Shown: positions 18,240-26,888, counted from the stretch's first letter. The stretch: 64,000 bases of DNA from Paenibacillus andongensis (GCF_025369935.1 NZ_CP104467.1:6827001-6891000), one strand, 5' to 3'. The notes: a model not told the origin generated them from the sequence alone. A program made the numbers and translations.

Positions 18240-18884
18240 CTATTTGATGTTTCTAAGCAGATCAGCTACTGCTTCACGTGGTGAGTGCGCGCTTGCAATC
18301 GCGCTGACTACGGCTACGCCATCCGCCCCTGCGCGGATGACGTGGGATGCATTCGTGGCATCGATGCCTCCGATGCCAACGAGCGGCAGTCGGATGCCGC
18401 CTGCGCGAATCCGCTGGATGACGGCTGGCCCCTGGACCTCACGCGCATCCAGCTTGGTGCGTGTGGCGTATTGGGGGCCTACGCCCAGATAGTCGGCGCC
18501 TTCGGCGAGCGCCGACCGGGCTTCTGCGAGATCGTGGGCCGAGACGCCCACGATCATATTTTTCAGCCGCTGCCGTATGTCGGCGGCTGGGGCGTCTTCT
18601 TGGCCGATGTGAATACCATCGGCCTCAAGCTCTAGAGCGAGCCCTTCATCATCGTTGACGATGAAGGGGATCGCGTGCTGCGCGCACAGGCGGCGCAGCC
18701 GCGCGCCTAGCTCGAGCTTCGCCGCCCCTTGCAGGGCTCCGGCGCCCTTCTCGCGGAACTGAAACATCGTGATGCCGCCGGCAATCGCGGCCTCAAGCAC
18801 CACAGCCGGGTCAGCCCCGCCGCAGTTTGGGCTGCCCATGACCAAGTACAAACGCAGCGCTTTGCGCAGCTGCTCGCTATTCAT
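18240..18884 (-). CDS. thiE: Thiamine phosphate synthase ThiE
   Basis: 214 residues. Couples HMP pyrophosphate to the thiazole phosphate to make thiamine phosphate. TIM-barrel signatures include FQFREKGAG, IVNDDEGLALELEADGIHIG and LGVGPQYATRTK (pyrophosphate site). Its start overlaps the thiD stop by four bases. Base composition is markedly GC-richer than that of thiD or thiC, a feature shared with thiO. Confidence 0.96.
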   Translation of the reverse strand: MNSEQLRKALRLYLVMGSPNCGGADPAVVLEAAIAGGITMFQFREKGAGALQGAAKLELGARLRRLCAQHAIPFIVNDDEGLALELEADGIHIGQEDAPAADIRQRLKNMIVGVSAHDLAEARSALAEGADYLGVGPQYATRTKLDAREVQGPAVIQRIRAGGIRLPLVGIGGIDATNASHVIRAGADGVAVVSAIASAHSPREAVADLLRNIK

Positions 18885-19768
18885 CGTGCACCTCGAATGT
18901 GAACATTCTCGTTGATTATGATCGTATCAGCTTCCGCTTTTGCCACTGAATCATGAGCATTAGTCGCTCTGACACTTCGTTGATAAGCCCAATGGTTCGT
19001 AGGACCATGACCGCTTCCTATGTTTAACGGCTCCGCAATTGCAGCTTGGATGAATCTTTTTGCCAGTTGGATGGCTTCTTTCGTCGTTAATCCCTGCGCA
19101 AGTCCCGAAGTGACCGCCGCAGCAAACGTGCATCCTGTACCGTGCGTATGCTTGGTAACCAAGCGTCTGGAAGAAAACTCCGTGAAAGATTTCCCGTCAT
19201 ACAGCAAATCAGTTGCATGCTCCGTATTCAGTTCATGACCGCCTTTAATCATCACGTTCTTGCAGCCATAGAGATGTATCCGCTTCGCAGCCAGCTGACG
19301 CGACTCGCTGTCCGTTATTTGCATCCCGCTAAGCGCTTCAGCCTCAGGTATGTTCGGTGTAACCACATCGGCCAGCGGCAATAACGAGTGAATCATCGCA
19401 TCAAAAGCCTCTTGCTGAAGCAAGGAGGCCCCGCCTTTAGCTATCATCACTGGGTCAACCACGACTCGCTCCCATTTATAGGTTTGTATCGCAGCCGCTA
19501 CAATTCGTATAATGTCACCGCTGAATAACATCCCCGTTTTGAGTGCATCGGGAGGTAAATCATCCCCAATAGAGGCTAACTGCTGCTCGATCGCCTCAGC
19601 GCTCATCGGATAAACCCCTTGAACACCCAGCGTATTCTGCGCAGTTACTGCGGTAATGACCGACATCCCATAAACGCCGAGTTCTTGGAACGTCTTCAGA
19701 TCTGCTTGAATCCCCGCACCACCTCCGCTATCCGAGCCCGCGATCGTTAATGCTTTGTAAACAGACAT
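18881..19768 (-). CDS. thiD: HMP/HMP-phosphate kinase ThiD
   Basis: 295 residues. Performs the two phosphorylations that give HMP pyrophosphate. It is ribokinase-like, with IAGSDSGGGAGIQADLKTF at the N-terminus, DPVMIAKGG in the middle and THGTGCTFAAAV (anion hole and catalytic cysteine region) near residue 210. About 25 C-terminal residues extend beyond the usual core. ATG follows AGGAGG. thiE overlaps its end by four bases. A 117-bp gap separates it from thiG upstream; I see no gene, terminator or riboswitch there. Confidence 0.97.
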   Translation of the reverse strand: MSVYKALTIAGSDSGGGAGIQADLKTFQELGVYGMSVITAVTAQNTLGVQGVYPMSAEAIEQQLASIGDDLPPDALKTGMLFSGDIIRIVAAAIQTYKWERVVVDPVMIAKGGASLLQQEAFDAMIHSLLPLADVVTPNIPEAEALSGMQITDSESRQLAAKRIHLYGCKNVMIKGGHELNTEHATDLLYDGKSFTEFSSRRLVTKHTHGTGCTFAAAVTSGLAQGLTTKEAIQLAKRFIQAAIAEPLNIGSGHGPTNHWAYQRSVRATNAHDSVAKAEADTIIINENVHIRGAR

Positions 19769-19885
19769 CTTACTCCTCCTTTCAGCTTCAACCTCTACAT
19801 GTCCGCTCTCTCAGACCCATATCCTTGCTTCAGCCGGGTAACATTTGCTGAGAAGACCTTTAGTGACCTCTCACCTCTCCCCCAA

Positions 19886-20653
19886 CTAAACGCGACTAAA
19901 ACCCTCCATCGGACTACTGGCCGATGCATATCGCTTCTTCGGAATACGGCCCGCTTCGAATCCGGCACGTCCGGCTTCGATCGCCAATTTCATGGCGTAA
20001 GCCATTTTAACCGGATCCTTGGCACCCGACACAGCGGTGTTGAGCAGCACACCATCGGCTCCCATCTCCATAGCAAGCGCCGCGTCTGAAGGAGCGCCAA
20101 TGCCGGCATCGACAATGACAGGCACAGTTGCTTGCTCGATAATGAAGCTCAGGTTCAGCGGATTAATGATCCCTTGACCTGTTCCGATTGGGGATGCGCC
20201 AGGCATAATGGCATGAACACCGAGGGCTTGCAAACGTTTGGCTAAAAGAACATCATCTGATGTGTATGGCAGCACAATAAAGCCCTCCTCTAGCAGCATT
20301 TCCGAGGCTTTCAACGTTTCAACCGGGTCAGGCAGCAGCGTCATTTCGTCTCCAATAACTTCGACTTTAATCATGTCGCATAGTCCGGAAGCCTTCGCTA
20401 GTTTCGCGATACGTACAGCTTCTTCAGCATTTTTGGCGCCTGCCGTATTCGGCAGCAAGGTGAAATTCGACACTTCCAGCATCGACAAGAAATTAGGCTG
20501 ACTCGCTTCAAAAATATTCATACGTCGCACCGCAAACGTCAAAATCTGAGATTCACTAACATCAACCGCCTGCTTCTGAATATCGAAATCCGGAAATTTC
20601 CCCGTGCCTAGCAATAACCGTGAACGAAACTCGTAAGGACCAATTTTCAACAT
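19886..20653 (-). CDS. thiG: Thiazole synthase ThiG
   Basis: 255 residues. Forms the thiazole ring from deoxyxylulose phosphate, dehydroglycine and ThiS-thiocarboxylate. The lysine that forms the imine with DXP lies in CDMIKVEVIGDE, and phosphate-site motifs ADGVLLNTAVSGAKDP and MPGASPIGTGQGI are visible. It begins 5 bp after the thiS stop with an SD of GGAGGGGG. Its partners ThiS and ThiO are encoded directly upstream. Confidence 0.97.
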   Translation of the reverse strand: MLKIGPYEFRSRLLLGTGKFPDFDIQKQAVDVSESQILTFAVRRMNIFEASQPNFLSMLEVSNFTLLPNTAGAKNAEEAVRIAKLAKASGLCDMIKVEVIGDEMTLLPDPVETLKASEMLLEEGFIVLPYTSDDVLLAKRLQALGVHAIMPGASPIGTGQGIINPLNLSFIIEQATVPVIVDAGIGAPSDAALAMEMGADGVLLNTAVSGAKDPVKMAYAMKLAIEAGRAGFEAGRIPKKRYASASSPMEGFSRV

Positions 20654-20658
20654 AAGAA

Positions 20659-20862
20659 TTATCCCCCTCCAACAAAATGAACGATTTCGATTTTATGTCC
20701 TTCAGAAAGCTCAACTTTCGCGTGATCTTCTTTTTGTAAAATGTTTTCATTATGCTCCACGACGAGCATCTTCTCACTCAAATCAAAATGAGCGAGCAGC
20801 TCTTCAATGGTTCGGATCGAATCTGGAATGTCTACGTTTTGCCCATTAATGTGCAGCTTCAA
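20659..20862 (-). CDS. thiS: Sulfur carrier protein ThiS
   Basis: 67-residue ubiquitin-like sulfur carrier. The C-terminus VHFVGGG supplies the Gly-Gly tail that is adenylated and thiocarboxylated. The start is a TTG at 20862, reading KLHINGQNVDIPD, with AGGAG ten bases upstream; it overlaps the 3' end of thiO by 17 bp. A longer in-frame ATG would read through thiO sequence and is not credible. No thiF is in this operon, so the adenylating enzyme must be encoded elsewhere. Confidence 0.93.
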   Translation of the reverse strand: MKLHINGQNVDIPDSIRTIEELLAHFDLSEKMLVVEHNENILQKEDHAKVELSEGHKIEIVHFVGGG

Positions 20863-22180
20863 TGCCGTGCAGCTCCTTTCCTGTGGCTGAAAATAGGTTC
20901 CCTTCACGCCGCCCAATCCGCTTCGATTGCTCAGATAGATCTGGGCTAAAAGCATCGAGCAACGATTCCACAGCCGAACAGGTCTGTGTTCCTGCCTCGG
21001 ATCTTGTCTCAGGTCCTGTCTCTGTTCCTATTCCTGATCTTATCTCTGACCCTGACCCAGTCCCTGATCCTGCCTCAAATCCCAGCTCAAGCTCTAGCTG
21101 AAAGTTCTCCTCTCCCCCGCCCAAAACGAAATCCGCGATCACCTTACCCGTAATCGGACTAAGCAAAATCCCATTGCGGTAATGCCCGCAAGCGGCATAT
21201 AAACCTTCGTACGCCGGCACTTTGCCGATGTACGGCAGCCCGTCTGTCGTCTGCGGTCGCAGACCCGACCAAGCTTTCTCCCACTCGGCTTCGCCAATCG
21301 CGGGCATGAGCAGCCTCGCGCGATCCATCAGCTCAGCCAGCCCAGCCAGCGACACCTTGCGGTCGTAGCTGTTCGGCACTACCGTCGCCCCGACCAGTAG
21401 TCGTCCTCCGGCTTTCGGGACGATATAACACCCTGTCGTGAACAAGGTCTTCTTCAACAACGGCTTCGCAGTAAAGACAGAGAAGCACTCGCCCTTCACG
21501 GGATACACCGGCAAGTCGACGCCGATACCGGCCATCAGCTGTCCGCTCCACGTACCAGCCGCCACAATGACGTGATCGCTATAGAGCGGACCTTCGCTCG
21601 TCATAACGCCGACGGCTCGGCCTCGCTCCGTCAGCAGCCCTTGTACCTGGGCGAATTCTTGCACCTTCGCCCCCAGTACCCGGGCTGCCTGCGCGAACGC
21701 CGCCGCCAGCAGCGGCGCCTCTACCTGCCCATCACCCGGCAGGTATAAGGCTCCGCGCGTCGCCCCGCTCAAGGCGGGCTCGAGCTTGGCGGCTGCAGCT
21801 GCGCTCAGCCACTCCGCCTGCTCGCCCGCTGCGCGTTGGAGCTTCTCTCTCGCGCGAAGCTCCTGCTCTTGAACGTCGCTGAGCGCCACGTTCAGCAGAC
21901 CTTCACGGACGAGACCGATGTCGATGCCCGTGAGAGCTTTCAGTTCCTCGCTCAGTTGGGGGAACATCGCTCGGCTTTGCCGGGCCCACTGGAAAAGCGC
22001 TCCCGTGTCCTCCATCTCGGATTGTGCTCCAAGCATGCCCCCTGCCGCTGCCGAGGCTTCCATGCCAAGCCTTCCGCGCTCGAGGAGCAGGACGGACTGG
22101 CCTCGCTTTGCCAAGTTATAGGCGATCGAGGAGCCAATAACTCCGCCGCCGACGATGATCACATCGTTCGTATGTTTCAT
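20846..22180 (-). CDS. thiO: Glycine oxidase ThiO with repeat-rich C-terminal tail
   Basis: FAD-dependent oxidase that makes the dehydroglycine used by ThiG. 444 residues, about 70 longer than usual. The N-terminal FAD motif IIVGGGVIGSSIAYNLAKRG and the C-terminal GLRPQTTDGLPYIG and GHYRNGILLSPITG segments are intact. Beyond about residue 365 comes a tail of Ser/Thr-Gly and Glu/Arg dipeptides encoded by a decayed hexanucleotide repeat (20990-21100), then a sequence ending at the thiS start. SD GGAGG; the ATG directly follows the tenI stop. High GC relative to thiG and thiD. Confidence 0.93.
   Translation of the reverse strand: MKHTNDVIIVGGGVIGSSIAYNLAKRGQSVLLLERGRLGMEASAAAGGMLGAQSEMEDTGALFQWARQSRAMFPQLSEELKALTGIDIGLVREGLLNVALSDVQEQELRAREKLQRAAGEQAEWLSAAAAAKLEPALSGATRGALYLPGDGQVEAPLLAAAFAQAARVLGAKVQEFAQVQGLLTERGRAVGVMTSEGPLYSDHVIVAAGTWSGQLMAGIGVDLPVYPVKGECFSVFTAKPLLKKTLFTTGCYIVPKAGGRLLVGATVVPNSYDRKVSLAGLAELMDRARLLMPAIGEAEWEKAWSGLRPQTTDGLPYIGKVPAYEGLYAACGHYRNGILLSPITGKVIADFVLGGGEENFQLELELGFEAGSGTGSGSEIRSGIGTETGPETRSEAGTQTCSAVESLLDAFSPDLSEQSKRIGRREGNLFSATGKELHGIEAAH
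20985..21100. repeat. Decayed hexanucleotide repeat in the thiO 3' end
   Basis: Plus-strand runs of CCTGAT, TCTGTC, CCTGAC, TCTGAC and similar 6-mers recur about 15 times with drift. The unit encodes a dipeptide, so copy-number changes would keep the thiO frame. Confidence 0.6.
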
Positions 22181-22801
22181 TTATCCCACCTCCTTTCGCT
22201 CTAACTCATTGGCGTAAGCCTTCACTGCGGCTAACGGATCCTTCGCTTCCCATATCCCACTCATCACAGCTATTCCGGAAGCTCCTGCCTCCAAAACTGA
22301 ACTTACCCGCTCAGGCCTTATGCCTCCGATCGCAATAATCGGAATTGATACTTGGGCTGCCACATCTTTGAGCGACTCCAACCCTTTAGGCGGGATACCC
22401 ACCTTAGAATTCGAAGCAAAAATATGACCAAACATCACATAATCCGCACCCTCCTGCTCTCGCTGCTTAGCTTCCTCCGCACTATGTATCGATACGCCAG
22501 TCCTCTGCACTCCCTGACAGAATTCTCTTAGGGTTACAAGTGGCGGGGTGCTGCCCTGAAGCTGTAATCCACCTAGTCCCGCAGCCGTGACAATGGACGG
22601 GTAGCCATTGATATATAGGCTTTTCGCCGGAATACCTGTTTCGAGCAAAAACTGAACACCTAGGAAGATCTCGTCTAATGATTTCGTCTTTTCACGTATA
22701 TGGATGGCTGTAACATAGGGATGAATCTGAGTTGCAATCGCCGCCAACTCTGTCCAAGGTAACTTACCATTGGAAATGACATGCAGTTCATATCCAGTCA
22801 T
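22181..22801 (-). CDS. tenI: Thiazole tautomerase TenI
   Basis: 206 residues of the ThiE/TenI fold. TenI isomerises the thiazole product of ThiG to its aromatic form. Compared with ThiE it lacks the FREK and GVGPxxxTxTK signatures and has YVMFGHIFASNSKVG and AIGGIRPERVSSVLEAGASGIAVMSGI instead. I prefer the ATG at 22801 (AAAGGAG about 12 bases upstream) to the TTG at 22813, which directly abuts that SD. It is the first gene of the thi operon, about 335 bp downstream of the riboswitch terminator, and its stop adjoins the thiO start. Confidence 0.88.
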   Translation of the reverse strand: MTGYELHVISNGKLPWTELAAIATQIHPYVTAIHIREKTKSLDEIFLGVQFLLETGIPAKSLYINGYPSIVTAAGLGGLQLQGSTPPLVTLREFCQGVQRTGVSIHSAEEAKQREQEGADYVMFGHIFASNSKVGIPPKGLESLKDVAAQVSIPIIAIGGIRPERVSSVLEAGASGIAVMSGIWEAKDPLAAVKAYANELERKEVG

Positions 22802-22849
22802 TAAGAGACTCAACTCCTTTCCTGCTCTTTGCCTTAAAACAGAAAAACA

Positions 22850-23110
22850 CTACAAAACGAGAATTTTCCTTATTTAGCTTCACTTTCTGGTTTTTAAGCA
22901 TGTTCATCACTGCGGAGTCACTTTTCCCCTTCACATACACTTTAGCAATGAAAAATGGAGCCAAAGCTGCTCGATACTCGCTCACAACGAGCAATCAGCT
23001 ACTTTAACGCTGAAAAACATCACTAACCCACCAGCTATCTCATATATTCCAACTTTAACGTCATTAAACACCCCTAAAGCTGCTCGTTACTCACAAACTC
23101 CCAGGCCCAG
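22850..23110. repeat. Leader region with degenerate repeats
   Basis: The thi transcript between the riboswitch terminator and tenI contains related segments: AAAGCTGCTCGATACTCGCTCA (about 22971) and AAAGCTGCTCGTTACTCACAAA (about 23078), plus an inverted partner GAGCAATCAGCTACTTTAACG (about 22991). I see no supported gene here; a 68-codon open frame (22788-22994) has no SD and overlaps tenI. Confidence 0.4.
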
Positions 23111-23136
23111 CCCCCAAATAACCTATTTCAGACATG

Positions 23137-23167
23137 AAAAAAACCACTTTTCCAAAGAAAAGTGGTT
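23137..23167 (-). terminator. Riboswitch-controlled terminator
   Basis: Minus-strand hairpin AACCACTTTT/AAAAGTGGTT with a 6-nt loop and seven T residues. The 5' arm (23157-23165) is fully complementary, with one G-U, to GGAAAGTGG at the 3' end of the TPP aptamer (23215-23223), giving an antiterminator. Confidence 0.85.
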
Positions 23168-23212
23168 GTAGGTTGCCGCCTAATAAGCATACAAAGATGG
23201 CCTCAATGATCG

Positions 23213-23303
23213 TTCCACTTTCCTCCGCTGGTATGACCCAGTTCAGGTTCAAAGGGTTCAGATTGCTCTGTCTCAGCCTTGCGGCGCCCCTAGGGATTCA
23301 TTC
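23213..23303 (-). promoter_or_regulatory. TPP riboswitch (THI element)
   Basis: On the minus strand the conserved aptamer parts appear in order: GGGGCGCC, GGCTGAGA, ACCCTTTGAACCTGA, CTGGGTCATACCAGCG and GGAGGAAAG. It lies upstream of the tenI-thiC operon and is followed by a terminator hairpin, so TPP should attenuate transcription. Confidence 0.95.
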
Positions 23304-23320
23304 GTATGCAATTGTTAAAT

Positions 23321-23349
23321 ATCATAGCACGTCATCAAACGCTTGGAAA
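23321..23349 (-). promoter_or_regulatory. Putative promoter of the thiamine operon
   Basis: TATGAT (23321-23326) with TTTCCA at 17 bp upstream (23344-23349), placing the start of transcription just before the riboswitch. It lies only 17 bp past the stop codon of the preceding oxidoreductase gene. Confidence 0.5.
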
Positions 23350-23365
23350 TAGAAATTTTTGTGGA

Positions 23366-24466
23366 TCAAAATTCAATCGTTTTCCCCGTTTTTGCCGATT
23401 CATAAATAGCCTCCAAAATCTGGGTAACAACGAAGGCTTGCTCAGGTTTGACAAGAGGTTCCGTGTCATTAAGAATACTTTCCAGCCATTGCCTAGCCTC
23501 TTTCACGCCTGGATCTTCGGCACCTGTGTCGAAATATGCGATGCCTCCGCCTGTCGTAGCCTTGGTTTCCACTAATTTTCCATACTTAGCGCTGTTGAAA
23601 ACCAATTCGCCTTTGCCGATAGCAGGACTGCCTTTCATTTCCGCTCCACCCTCTGTTCCGCACAGGGTCGTCATGGCTTCTCTGGTATCGGTTATATTCA
23701 GCGCCCAAGCGCATTCCAAGAATATGGTTGCACCATTCTCCATTTTGATAAATCCGAAAGCCGAATCTTCAACCTCGTAGCTTTTCGGATCCCATGGACC
23801 GAACATGTTGCCTTCGGACTTATCCGCCAATTTGTGGAATACCGATCCTGTCACCGATTTCGGCTTGTAGTTGTCCATGAACCAAAGAGATAAATCCAGC
23901 GCATGCGTGCCAATGTCGATCAACGGTCCGCCACCTTGCTGCTCTTTGTCTGTAAAAACGCCCCAGGTCGGAACGCCGCGTCTGCGAAGAGCATGGGCTT
24001 TGGCCAGATAAATATCGCCGAACTCACCTTGGCGGCATGCTTTGTACAATACCTGTGAATCGTCTCTGAACCTATTTTGATAACCAATGGTCAATTTCCT
24101 TCCTGTCTTCTTACTTGCCTCTAGCATCTTTTTAGCTTCAATCGAATTGATGGCCATCGGCTTTTCGCACATGACATGCTTACCCGCTTCCAGTGCAGCC
24201 ACCGTTATGAAGGAATGCTGAAGGTTGGGAGTCAACACATGAATAACGTCAATAGATTCGTCTTGCAATAAGTCCCAGTAGTCAACGTAAACTCTCGCCT
24301 GCTCTGTTCCAAATTCCTTTGCAGCTTTCACAGCACGCTCTTCAACGACGTCACAGAAAGCGACCATTTCGCCTAAATGGGTGAGTTTCGCTAAAGAAGG
24401 CATATGTTTTTGGTTGGCAATGCCGCCGCAGCCTATAATTCCGATTTTCAATTTAGCTGTTGACAT
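23366..24466 (-). CDS. Gfo/Idh/MocA-family oxidoreductase
   Basis: 366 residues. The N-terminal Rossmann fold (KIGIIGCGGIANQKHMP) binds NAD(P). The conserved EKPMAINSIEAKKM segment follows near residue 98, and GGGPLIDIGTHALDLSLWFM supplies the catalytic-region Asp and His. Such enzymes oxidise or reduce sugars, inositols or their acids; the substrate is unknown. It is the last gene of the operon that starts at 30395 and follows a TIM-barrel isomerase, a common pairing in inositol- or keto-sugar-type pathways. I see no clear terminator before the thi promoter, so some read-through into the riboswitch is possible. Confidence 0.9.
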   Translation of the reverse strand: MSTAKLKIGIIGCGGIANQKHMPSLAKLTHLGEMVAFCDVVEERAVKAAKEFGTEQARVYVDYWDLLQDESIDVIHVLTPNLQHSFITVAALEAGKHVMCEKPMAINSIEAKKMLEASKKTGRKLTIGYQNRFRDDSQVLYKACRQGEFGDIYLAKAHALRRRGVPTWGVFTDKEQQGGGPLIDIGTHALDLSLWFMDNYKPKSVTGSVFHKLADKSEGNMFGPWDPKSYEVEDSAFGFIKMENGATIFLECAWALNITDTREAMTTLCGTEGGAEMKGSPAIGKGELVFNSAKYGKLVETKATTGGGIAYFDTGAEDPGVKEARQWLESILNDTEPLVKPEQAFVVTQILEAIYESAKTGKTIEF

Positions 24467-24507
24467 GATCGAACACTCCTTATAAGCTAATACGCCATTT
24501 GGCGGCC

Positions 24508-25365
24508 CTATATAACCTTTTGCAAAACCTTTAAATCATTCTCTATACTCGTAAATTTATCATCGCTTATACCCTCATTTTCTATAAAGGCATATTGGAT
24601 GGTGCCCATTTCTTTTATTTTGTCGTAAGTGGCTTTGAAGTCTATTACACCGGTTCCTAGATCCACAAAGTCACCTGCTTGGATGTATCCCCTCCCCCGA
24701 TATAGCTGCATCATATCCAAATCTTCGTCACCTGGCTGAAGTGCGTCAAATACGTTTAGATGGAGGACTTCTTTATTCAAATCTTTCTGATGGACGATAT
24801 CACATCGGCTGCCTAATTTCTCAAGAACGGCCATGGGATCAAGGCCTGCGCGCATAACCCAGACCAAATCCAACTCAAATTTGACATAGGACGGGTCGGT
24901 ATTTTCAACTAAAATATCGTATAAGGTCGTATCCCCCCATCTTTTGAATTCATGGAAGTGATTATGAAAGTAAAATTGCAAACCGTTTTCCTTGCATTTT
25001 TTCCCGATCGCATTCAATTGTTCTGCGGTTTGCAGTGTATCTTCGCGATTTTTGATCCAGGCAGACGGCAATACAATCGCTTTACATCCAAGCTCACTAT
25101 TTTCTTTGATTAACTGATCCCAATTCTGGGCATCTTGATCCAATCTTTCATGGGATGCTATGGGGTTAAGCCCTAAATCTTCCAGCTTATTTTTGATGGT
25201 TTGCAGAGGGAATGAATCACTGTATCGGACGCCTGTCATAAAATTGGTGGTGATTAACTCCACATTGGTATAGCCTGCAGCAGCTACCCTCTCAAGGGTG
25301 CCAAAGTAGTCGTTGTTTAGTGCTTGAAAGACTGAAAATAAATTCACGCCAATTGAAATGCTCAT
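24508..25365 (-). CDS. Sugar phosphate isomerase/epimerase (IolE/xylose-isomerase-like)
   Basis: 285 residues, TIM-barrel of the AP-endonuclease-2-like superfamily. Metal-site candidates include FYFHNHFHEF, KFELDLVWVMRAG, DIVHQKDLNKE and AFIENEGI. Its start overlaps the MFS stop by four bases (ATGA) and the oxidoreductase follows after 41 bp. The pair suggests conversion of an imported cyclic polyol or unusual sugar; this is inference from gene context. Confidence 0.85.
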   Translation of the reverse strand: MSISIGVNLFSVFQALNNDYFGTLERVAAAGYTNVELITTNFMTGVRYSDSFPLQTIKNKLEDLGLNPIASHERLDQDAQNWDQLIKENSELGCKAIVLPSAWIKNREDTLQTAEQLNAIGKKCKENGLQFYFHNHFHEFKRWGDTTLYDILVENTDPSYVKFELDLVWVMRAGLDPMAVLEKLGSRCDIVHQKDLNKEVLHLNVFDALQPGDEDLDMMQLYRGRGYIQAGDFVDLGTGVIDFKATYDKIKEMGTIQYAFIENEGISDDKFTSIENDLKVLQKVI

Positions 25366-26867
25366 TTTAACTGCTCCTTTTGTGTTAAATTTTGGATGGG
25401 CCGAAGTTTATGACCCGCTACCCTTTCAGTTCGAGGTTTGCCTCTAAACAGCGTCCATACGAGAGGAAATCCGACTAATACGATCATCGTCGCCACGATG
25501 TATACATCATTGGAGCTCAACGTAAAGGCCTCCGCCTTCAGCAACTTGCGCCCAGTTTCCGCAGCCCCATCTAAATCAAGTGCCTGGTTATGTACGGTCA
25601 ACCGTGATGCGATAAGTGAAGTAAACAACGCGATTGAAAACGAACCGAAAACTTGGCGGATCCAGTTATTCACCGATGAAGCGTGACCGGATAGCTCGCG
25701 CGGGATGGCCTCCATACCAACGTTGGTAAGCGGCATGATCGTTAAGGAAAGCCCAATGTAGCGAATCGTTAGCCACATCACGATGTACCCGTGGGATACA
25801 TTCACATTTAGCCGTCCTATCGCAAACGTTCCAATCGCGATCAAGAGAATCCCGGAAACGATCAGCCACTGCGGGGCTACTCTCATATACAGCTTGCCGA
25901 CGAGCGGCATCACCCCCGCCATCGCAAGTGTGGCCGGAAATAAGATCAAACCGACCTCCAATGCGGATACCTCTTGTACGTTCTGCAGGAACACCGGTAT
26001 CAAGAAGGCGCCGGAATACATGTTGAGTGTAATAACGGCCAACACGGCAAGGCTAACCGTATATTTCACATTAACAAATACCTTCAAATTCAGGAGCGGT
26101 TCGGGTATCATCAATTCTCTTCGAATAAAGCACCCGAGCATGAGGATGCCGAAAGCAAGCAGCGACAGCATTCTCCATGAGCTCCATCCCCAAGCATGCA
26201 CTTCGCTGAAGGCGATCAGGAGGGAGCCGCTGCTCAGAATGACGGTAACCAAGCCGGGCAAATCGAACGTTTTCGGTGTATTCAGTTTGTAATAAGGGAT
26301 AAGCCGCCAAGCGACTGCAACTGCCGCAATGCCGAACGGAATGTCCATGAAGAACAGCCATTTCCATTCGAACTTTCCGATCAGCCAGCCCGCCAATAGT
26401 GGCCCGAACGTGGGCGAAAGCATCGTTGACAAAGTCCACATGCTGAGCGCAAACGCCTGCTTTTCGCGAGGAATCACCTGATAAAGGATCGTCATCGTGG
26501 CTGGCAAGATCATCCCGCCAAAAATACCCTGCAGGATACGAAACGCAATTAACGATTCAATATTCCAAGCGAAAGCGCTAAGCCCTGAAATCAGCGTATA
26601 GCCAATAAGCGCAGCGATATACAGGTACTTCGTACTGTACTTATCCCCAAGATACCCAGTGATGGGAGCTACCACTCCGGTTGCCAGTAAATAGCCCGTC
26701 ATCGTCCACTGCATAGCCGTCAAATCGGTATGGAACTGTTCCATCAAAACAGGGACCGCGACGCTGATCGAACTCATTCCGAGTGTCGCAAGAACGGATC
26801 CAAAGAAAATCGCAGTCATTACCGGTACAAACGATAAGTTTCTCTCCTTTATCTCTCTAGGGGACAT
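25362..26867 (-). CDS. DHA2-type (EmrB/QacA) 14-TM MFS transporter
   Basis: 501-residue major facilitator with about 14 hydrophobic segments. Motif A-like GYLGDKYSTKYLY lies after the second helix and the family motif C-like GWLIGKFEWKWLFFMDIPFG is visible. This family exports drugs and other amphiphiles using the proton gradient; a few move sugars or metabolites. ATG follows GAGGAG. It sits between the sugar-binding lipoprotein (21 bp) and the isomerase (4-bp overlap), an unexpected place for an exporter, so efflux of a toxic sugar or of a product is possible. Confidence 0.9.
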   Translation of the reverse strand: MSPREIKERNLSFVPVMTAIFFGSVLATLGMSSISVAVPVLMEQFHTDLTAMQWTMTGYLLATGVVAPITGYLGDKYSTKYLYIAALIGYTLISGLSAFAWNIESLIAFRILQGIFGGMILPATMTILYQVIPREKQAFALSMWTLSTMLSPTFGPLLAGWLIGKFEWKWLFFMDIPFGIAAVAVAWRLIPYYKLNTPKTFDLPGLVTVILSSGSLLIAFSEVHAWGWSSWRMLSLLAFGILMLGCFIRRELMIPEPLLNLKVFVNVKYTVSLAVLAVITLNMYSGAFLIPVFLQNVQEVSALEVGLILFPATLAMAGVMPLVGKLYMRVAPQWLIVSGILLIAIGTFAIGRLNVNVSHGYIVMWLTIRYIGLSLTIMPLTNVGMEAIPRELSGHASSVNNWIRQVFGSFSIALFTSLIASRLTVHNQALDLDGAAETGRKLLKAEAFTLSSNDVYIVATMIVLVGFPLVWTLFRGKPRTERVAGHKLRPIQNLTQKEQLK

Positions 26868-26888
26868 GCAGCTTCTCCTCGCAAAACA

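Noticed and set aside
19769..19885. CTGAGA on the minus strand between thiD and thiG as a second TPP riboswitch
   Set aside because: Only one aptamer motif is present. The ACCTGA and GCGGAGG-type segments are missing and the gap is too short.
22788..22994. 68-codon minus-strand frame upstream of tenI
   Set aside because: No SD, overlaps tenI, composed of leader repeats, and no protein-family features.
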